From positions 1 through 27,651 of the forward strand of contig JAEYEL010000162.1 in the NCBI GenBank assembly GCA_023403475.1: a DNA stretch of 27,651 bases. The letters run 5' to 3'. Positions 23,125-27,651 of this stretch are shown here, piece after piece; position 1 is the stretch's first letter; the number at the start of each line of letters is the position of its first letter. Both the position numbers and the translations under genes were made by a program. This stretch comes from Actinomycetes bacterium. Its GTDB lineage: Bacteria > Actinomycetota > Coriobacteriia > Coriobacteriales > Eggerthellaceae. The notes beneath the pieces are model-generated. The model was not told where the DNA came from. It saw only the letters and a list, made by a program, of their open reading frames with translations, and did not search any database.

Positions 23125-24588
23125 ATGTCATCCCTGATAGAGACGATGCCGACTCCGAAAGAGCCTACATTGAGCAGAGCTGGGCGAATCTTCACGAACC
23201 CTTCTTTGAAGTATGTTGGGCTGGCGCTTCTTTTATCGTGGCACTATGTCAGATGGTTCGTCCCACACATGTTCCTATGGCTAGACCTGCTCGATGACCG
23301 CGTCACTTTCGCCTGGCTTGCCAACCTCGGCGCAACGGCGTTCTCCATCCTCTTGATAGCCGCGCTGCTCGGCAGAGGCAAGCACCTCTCCTCTCATTCA
23401 TGGCTCTACGCAGCCGCCCCCATTTTGTCCTGCACAGGAACGTTGGCTCTCTGCCTGCCGCTCCAAACGTTCACGGTTCCCGGCCTTGCATATCTCATTG
23501 TTGCCCTTCTTAGTCTTACGGAATCGGTCATGTGGGTGCTTTGGAGTGAACAGTTCGCCTGCGCAAAGGCAAGGTTCTCCCTCTTCCATGTGGTAACGAC
23601 GTTCGGCCTGACTCTGCTTTCGACAACACTGCTAGCATGGGTTTTCCCCCCTTGCTTAACCACGGTGTTCGCATCCTGTCTCCCACTCGTGTCGGGCTGC
23701 ATCCTTGCCTTCTCCCACCTCGAAGGAAAGGAGTCGTTCCCTGTTCTCCTGCCGAAAAGCACCATTCGGGACGGCATCCGCAACATGGAGGCCGTCAGTT
23801 TCATCGTATTTCTTGCAAGCGCAGCTTGCTACTTCCTCGTCGCTATTATTCCTTGGGAAAAACTGGCGACAGGAGAGCTGAGCTTTACGCTCGGCACCGT
23901 AGGGGGAGCGGGCATCATGCTTGCCCTTTCTCTTGTCTGCGTCGTTACGAAGAATCGGGTGAGCATATTCAGGATGCTTCCGTGGATCCTCGTTCTGCTC
24001 ATTATCGCCTTCGGTCTTTTCCTTGCCGACGAAAAGGTGCATCTCCCCTCCTTTATCATGGCCGTCGGCATTTCGACCCTTCTCGAGATCATGCTGGTCA
24101 TGTACTTCGGCATCCTTACGTCAAAAGGGTACGTTAGCCCTGCCACTGCATTTGCCTTCGCCGTTGCACCCGTCCGTGCAGGAATTCTTGCGGGGAATTC
24201 TCTCGCCATCTTATACGAGCGCAATCCTACACTCGCTTTCGCGATTACGCCCGAAACCTCTCTGGCCTTTATGTGCCTTTTGGCTGTGCTGCTTGTTCCG
24301 TGCGTACGAAGAGAGTTCGGCATCATCGCTCTGACGACCGTACCTCCCCCCTCGGACGAAGTTGACAACATATGCCTGGAAGTGGCGAATGAGTTCGGTC
24401 TATCATGCCGGGAAAGCGAGGTGCTCGTGCTCATCGCGCGCGGATACGCTACGGGCAGAATTGCGGATAAACTGGTGATTTCTCCGCATACCGTCAACAC
24501 CCATGTTCGCCATATCTACGAGAAGATGCAGATACATCGGAGAAGCGAGCTGCTGAATTATCTCAACAAGCATCGAAGCGATTTCTGA
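23125..24588 (+). CDS. LuxR-family regulator with 12-TM N-terminal domain
   Basis: 487 residues. About 12 hydrophobic segments fill residues 20-400, and a LuxR helix-turn-helix follows at about 425-480 (LSCRESEVLVLIARGYATGRIADKL, SPHTVNTHVRHIYEKM). This layout, an MFS-like membrane sensor fused to a DNA-binding domain, is abundant in Eggerthellaceae, often next to catabolic genes. It is divergent from the cai operon, so it probably senses the carnitine-type substrate, or a transport state, at the membrane and switches the operon on. CaiF, the enterobacterial activator, is absent. The start at 23125 follows AAAGGGG by 10 bases; 23077 and 23146 are alternatives. Confidence 0.9.
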   Translation: MSSLIETMPTPKEPTLSRAGRIFTNPSLKYVGLALLLSWHYVRWFVPHMFLWLDLLDDRVTFAWLANLGATAFSILLIAALLGRGKHLSSHSWLYAAAPILSCTGTLALCLPLQTFTVPGLAYLIVALLSLTESVMWVLWSEQFACAKARFSLFHVVTTFGLTLLSTTLLAWVFPPCLTTVFASCLPLVSGCILAFSHLEGKESFPVLLPKSTIRDGIRNMEAVSFIVFLASAACYFLVAIIPWEKLATGELSFTLGTVGGAGIMLALSLVCVVTKNRVSIFRMLPWILVLLIIAFGLFLADEKVHLPSFIMAVGISTLLEIMLVMYFGILTSKGYVSPATAFAFAVAPVRAGILAGNSLAILYERNPTLAFAITPETSLAFMCLLAVLLVPCVRREFGIIALTTVPPPSDEVDNICLEVANEFGLSCRESEVLVLIARGYATGRIADKLVISPHTVNTHVRHIYEKMQIHRRSELLNYLNKHRSDF

Positions 24589-24691
24589 GCAGAGGGGATT
24601 TCCGCTTATCATCCGCAGCCCTAGAACCAAGCACTCTCGGCGTGCTCGAAAAGCGAGATCTGCCAATCAGACTGCATGAGGAAGGCGATGT

Positions 24692-24729
24692 GAGTCTGGG
24701 CGATGAACAAGAGTCTGGGCGACGAACAA
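24692..24729 (+). repeat. 19-bp tandem duplication downstream of the LuxR gene
   Basis: GAGTCTGGGCGA(T/C)GAACAA occurs twice head to tail with one mismatch. It lies in the 363-base gap between the LuxR and flippase genes, which has no other recognisable feature besides the promoter at 24788. Confidence 0.8.
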
Positions 24730-24787
24730 GAAAAAGTGGTTTGATGAATGCGCTGTGTCGGCTGGACCCTTCTCATAAACGATGAAC

Positions 24788-24793
24788 TATAAT
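24788..24793 (+). promoter_or_regulatory. -10 box TATAAT for the flippase gene
   Basis: A consensus TATAAT is present, with a partial -35 (TGGACC, 24763-24768, spacer 19). The transcript would carry a leader of about 150 bases before the GTG start. That leader is open in the gene's frame but holds no ATG, GTG or TTG. Confidence 0.5.
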
Positions 24794-24951
24794 GCACAAC
24801 GAACAACGAAGAGACAGACGACGATTCTAAAGCGTGCGGCATAGCCGCAAAGCAGCAAGGCCGCACGCTAGACCGAACGAGAAGGCGCACGTCGAACCGA
24901 ACAGCAAGGCCGCGCACCGAGCCGAACAAACGGAAGATCCTGGGGGTTTTC

Positions 24952-26835
24952 GTGATACAACGCCCATCCGAAAACAGCATCCTGTCGCCTTACGACGAAA
25001 AAGCCGCAAGGCACGGTGGTGCGCATGCGCGCGCCATAAAGAGCGAGAACGCGCGGAACGAGGGCGAACGGAGCAGGAACGAGCGAAAAGAAGCGCTGCG
25101 CGGTGAAAACTCGCGAGGCGAGGCACTGCGCGGCAGACATGCCCAAAAGCCAGCCTCTAGACCAAGCAACAGGCTGGCCAGCAAACCAACTCGCAAACTA
25201 GGCAAGCAGCCGGTCAGCGAATCCCTCCGCAGGCCTTCCCATGAACCCAACAGCAAACCCGGCAACAGGCCGAACAGCAAACCGGGCAAATCGGGCAAAC
25301 CACGCAAGAAAAACTTTATCACACGTTCCATAGAGCAATGGTGCAACCGCTTACTCGGCGCCGTTTCCGACCGCACGCTCAGCGGACAGGAAGAAGAGTA
25401 CGCATCCGGACGCACCACGCGCGACTACGTGTGCAACACCATCGGCATCGCGGCATGGGGCATGGTGTTTCCCTTCCTCACCATCGTAGTCACGCAATTG
25501 GTGGGTGTCGAGTTAGCCGGCATGTTCTCGCTTGCCTTCGTCACCGGTTCGCTTCTTATGATTGTGGCGAATTACGGCGTGCGAACGTTCCAAGTTTCCG
25601 ATATCGAAGAGGTGCATTCGTTTTCCGACTATCAGCTCAACCGCTGGATTACCTGCGCCATCATGGTGCTGGTGGGCGTAGTGTACTGCATGGTGCGCGG
25701 CTATGACGAGCAGATGTTCACCATTAGCGTGGGCATCTATCTCTACAAAATGGTGGACGGCCTAGCCGATGTGTACGAAGGACGCTTGCAGCAGGTTGAC
25801 AAGCTCTACCTTGCGGGAATCTCGCAGGCGTTCCGCTCGCTTGCCGTGCTTGTCGTTTTTTCCCTGTTCCTGCTCGTCACGCGAAACCTCGCTGGCGCAT
25901 GCGTCGCCATGGCCGTAACCTCTGCGATCACGTTTCTCTTCCTCACCTTCCCGCTCGCGCTCTTCGAAACGCCGAAATCGACGCGCGCGAACCTTCACAG
26001 CGTAAGCGGACTTTTCAAGCAGTGCTTTCCTTTGTTCGTGGCACTGTTCATGTACTCGCTCATCGACAACATGCCGAAGTTTGTCATGGAAGGCGTGCTC
26101 ACCTATGACAACCAACTGTACTTCAACGCGCTGTACTTCCCCGCGCAGATGATCCTGCTTACCATCGGGCTTGTGTACAAGCCGCTGCTCGTGCGCATGG
26201 CCGAAGCATGGGCCGACCCCGCAAAGCACAAACGCTTCGATTTGAGCATCGTCGCCATCATGCTCGTTATCCTCGCGGTCACCGTAGCGGTGGCGCTTGT
26301 CATGACATGGATCGGCATCCCCCTCATGAGCTTCATGTACGGGCTTGACTTCGAACCGTTCCGCGGTCTGTGCTTCATTATGCTGGCCGCCGGCGGCGTG
26401 ACGGCCGCCATCGACTTCCTCTACCAAGTCATCACCGTGCTACGCCGCCAGAAAGACGTCACGCGCCTCTACATCATCACGTTCGGCTTCTCGCTGTTCG
26501 TGCCTATTCTGCTCATCAACTTCACCGGGCTGCCAGGTGCCATCATCGGCTACCTCATCGTCATGTGCATCCTACTCGTATTGCTGGTTTCTGAATACAT
26601 CAGCATCCGGCTGGAATTCATGAGAGCCGGCAAAGCCGCCGCCGAAAGCGAGGAAGGCGACCTGGCCTCACCTGCACGGAAGCGCCCCAGCGAAACCCGC
26701 GCCGAGCGCGAGCGACGCGAACAGGTGCGCGCCAAATGGGAAGCCCAAGCCCAGGCCAAACGGAGCCACAACCCCGAGAAGACGGGCGCCCACGAACGCA
26801 AACACCCTCATCAGCAAACCAGCCACCACGAATAA
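24952..26835 (+). CDS. MATE/Wzx-like polysaccharide flippase with long basic N-terminal extension
   Basis: 627 residues. The first 125 or so are disordered, basic and repetitive: first R-N-E / E-A-L-R-G units (about 35-62), then N-R/S-K-P-G units (about 70-118). From about residue 155 there are some 12-14 hydrophobic helices. The pattern is that of MOP-superfamily exporters of lipid-linked polysaccharide (Wzx, MurJ relatives), for example NTIGIAAWGMVFPFLTIVVTQ cut short here, VYEGRLQQVDK and MYGLDFEPFRGLC. A charged tail of about 60 residues ends His-rich. It would flip a lipid-linked glycan across the membrane; the substrate is unknown and no glycosyltransferases are nearby. The start is GTG with GGGGG 5 bases upstream; the next in-frame ATG comes only inside the first helix. 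Confidence 0.8.
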   Translation: MIQRPSENSILSPYDEKAARHGGAHARAIKSENARNEGERSRNERKEALRGENSRGEALRGRHAQKPASRPSNRLASKPTRKLGKQPVSESLRRPSHEPNSKPGNRPNSKPGKSGKPRKKNFITRSIEQWCNRLLGAVSDRTLSGQEEEYASGRTTRDYVCNTIGIAAWGMVFPFLTIVVTQLVGVELAGMFSLAFVTGSLLMIVANYGVRTFQVSDIEEVHSFSDYQLNRWITCAIMVLVGVVYCMVRGYDEQMFTISVGIYLYKMVDGLADVYEGRLQQVDKLYLAGISQAFRSLAVLVVFSLFLLVTRNLAGACVAMAVTSAITFLFLTFPLALFETPKSTRANLHSVSGLFKQCFPLFVALFMYSLIDNMPKFVMEGVLTYDNQLYFNALYFPAQMILLTIGLVYKPLLVRMAEAWADPAKHKRFDLSIVAIMLVILAVTVAVALVMTWIGIPLMSFMYGLDFEPFRGLCFIMLAAGGVTAAIDFLYQVITVLRRQKDVTRLYIITFGFSLFVPILLINFTGLPGAIIGYLIVMCILLVLLVSEYISIRLEFMRAGKAAAESEEGDLASPARKRPSETRAERERREQVRAKWEAQAQAKRSHNPEKTGAHERKHPHQQTSHHE

Positions 26836-26935
26836 CCCCGCGCGCTTCACGCGTCGGCACTTAATAACCCAACGCCTAAGTTGCGAGAATCAATAAACGC
26901 CCTCGTTCTACCAACACCGGAGAAACGGAAAGAGC

Positions 26936-27651
26936 CTACAGAAACGCCACCATGTAGGAAGGAAGATAGGCGACTCTTCCTTCCTCCTGCACATTCGCCT
27001 CGCATAGCACAATCGCACGCTCGATAGAATAATTCTCGGTAGCCATTACGTTATCTAGAGCGCTATGGCGTTTGTAGCTTTTACCGCTTTTAACTTCAAT
27101 GGGCAAGACTTGGCCATTGCCAACCTCGATTACGAAGTCGAGTTCCCCGATACCCTTCTTCCTGAAAAAGCGAAGTTGGTGCCCGTGGGCTTTAAGCTCT
27201 TGGGCTACCGCATTCTCATAAATTGAACCGTAATTAACCCCCAGATTATCACTGACGATGCTCTTAAAAACTTCCATGCCGCACATGGCGCAAAGCAAGC
27301 CGACATCGTTGGCAAACAGCTTGAAGAAACTGCGGTTCTCCGCCATTTTGAGAGGATGGCGCGGCTCTGCCACGTTAACCACCGCATTCGCCACACCAGC
27401 ATCCACAATCCACATGAAATCCTCCTGATAGCGCTCGTAAGTGCCCTTGGACGCTAAGGCAGAGAAATTGAACCTTTTGGATTGCGAATCAAGCTGAGAG
27501 GGAATCTGATCGAATATCTCCCGGATTACCAGCTTGCGGATTTGTGCATACTTGGAGATATCTGCGCGATAGAGCCTGATGATATCATCCTGGACCCGTT
27601 TAACCTCCGCAATGTTATTGGTTTCGATAAAACGTGTAACCACCGCAGGCA
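26936..27651 (-). CDS. AAA-family ATPase with DUF4143, C-terminal part (5' end outside window)
   Basis: About 238 codons remain and the frame is open to the window edge, so the N-terminal AAA domain with its Walker motifs lies outside. The visible part matches the C-terminal half of the ATPase family carrying DUF4143: FNFSALASKGTYERYQEDF, KLFANDVGLLCA, YGSIYENAVAQELKAHG. It then has GELDFVIE and LPIEVKSGK, an Asp ... Glu-x-Lys pattern of PD-(D/E)XK-like nuclease folds. The family is widespread and often mobile or variable between strains; its role is not settled. It lies 100 bases from the convergent flippase gene, and no clear terminator is seen between them. Confidence 0.88.
   Translation of the reverse strand, partial: PAVVTRFIETNNIAEVKRVQDDIIRLYRADISKYAQIRKLVIREIFDQIPSQLDSQSKRFNFSALASKGTYERYQEDFMWIVDAGVANAVVNVAEPRHPLKMAENRSFFKLFANDVGLLCAMCGMEVFKSIVSDNLGVNYGSIYENAVAQELKAHGHQLRFFRKKGIGELDFVIEVGNGQVLPIEVKSGKSYKRHSALDNVMATENYSIERAIVLCEANVQEEGRVAYLPSYMVAFL

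Noticed and set aside
24834..25106. 90-codon basic frame overlapping the flippase start
   Set aside because: It is out of frame with the flippase and seems to be a composition shadow of its repetitive 5' part.

Overview
The window looks like chromosomal DNA of a moderately GC-rich, anaerobic actinobacterium of the class Coriobacteriia, most likely family Eggerthellaceae. Three things point there: a LuxR-type regulator with a long multi-spanning membrane domain, a NRAMP-related magnesium transporter of the type known from Eggerthella lenta, and a pair of DUF5692-like membrane proteins beside a TetR regulator. The genus cannot be fixed by reading alone.

Left part (1-6907). A cut response regulator reads off the left edge. 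A 713-base non-coding stretch follows, with a repetitive GC-rich segment and a probable intrinsic terminator. Then comes a two-gene magnesium unit: a PRC/MgtE_N/CBS protein without the MgtE channel, followed at once by a NRAMP-fold transporter whose metal-site motifs are altered as in NRMT Mg2+ transporters. An Rrf2 regulator lies convergent to it, with three 31-bp tandem repeats at its 3' end. After an AT-rich divergent region come 5-formyltetrahydrofolate cyclo-ligase and a convergent M20D amidohydrolase.

Middle (7116-9999). Two paralogous polytopic membrane proteins of unknown function lie on the minus strand, divergent from a TetR regulator. The gap holds a 27-bp inverted repeat and two 28-bp direct repeats, probable operators.

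Main cluster (10134-24588). This is a nearly complete cai-fix system for anaerobic carnitine/crotonobetaine metabolism. FixA, FixB, FixC and FixX form one minus-strand operon, and caiD is divergent from fixA. A second minus-strand operon reads MFS2 - HSL-family esterase - caiA - caiB - caiC - MFS1. The caiA, caiB, caiC and caiD products resemble the enterobacterial proteins along their whole length, including C-terminal signatures, so the calls rest on more than family membership. The BCCT antiporter CaiT, CaiE and CaiF are missing. Two MFS transporters, an esterase and a membrane-bound LuxR regulator stand in the corresponding places. Expected flow: the esterase frees a quaternary-ammonium acid from an ester (inference), an MFS protein imports it, CaiC and CaiB attach CoA, CaiD interconverts carnitinyl- and crotonobetainyl-CoA, CaiA reduces the latter with electrons from FixAB(CX), and product leaves through the other MFS protein.

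Right part (24589-27651). A MATE/Wzx-like flippase carries an unusual repetitive basic N-terminal extension. The window ends in a cut AAA/DUF4143 ATPase gene. Short exact tandem repeats recur throughout: 9 or 15 bp inside genes, 19 or 31 bp outside. No tRNA, rRNA, CRISPR array or transposase gene was seen.
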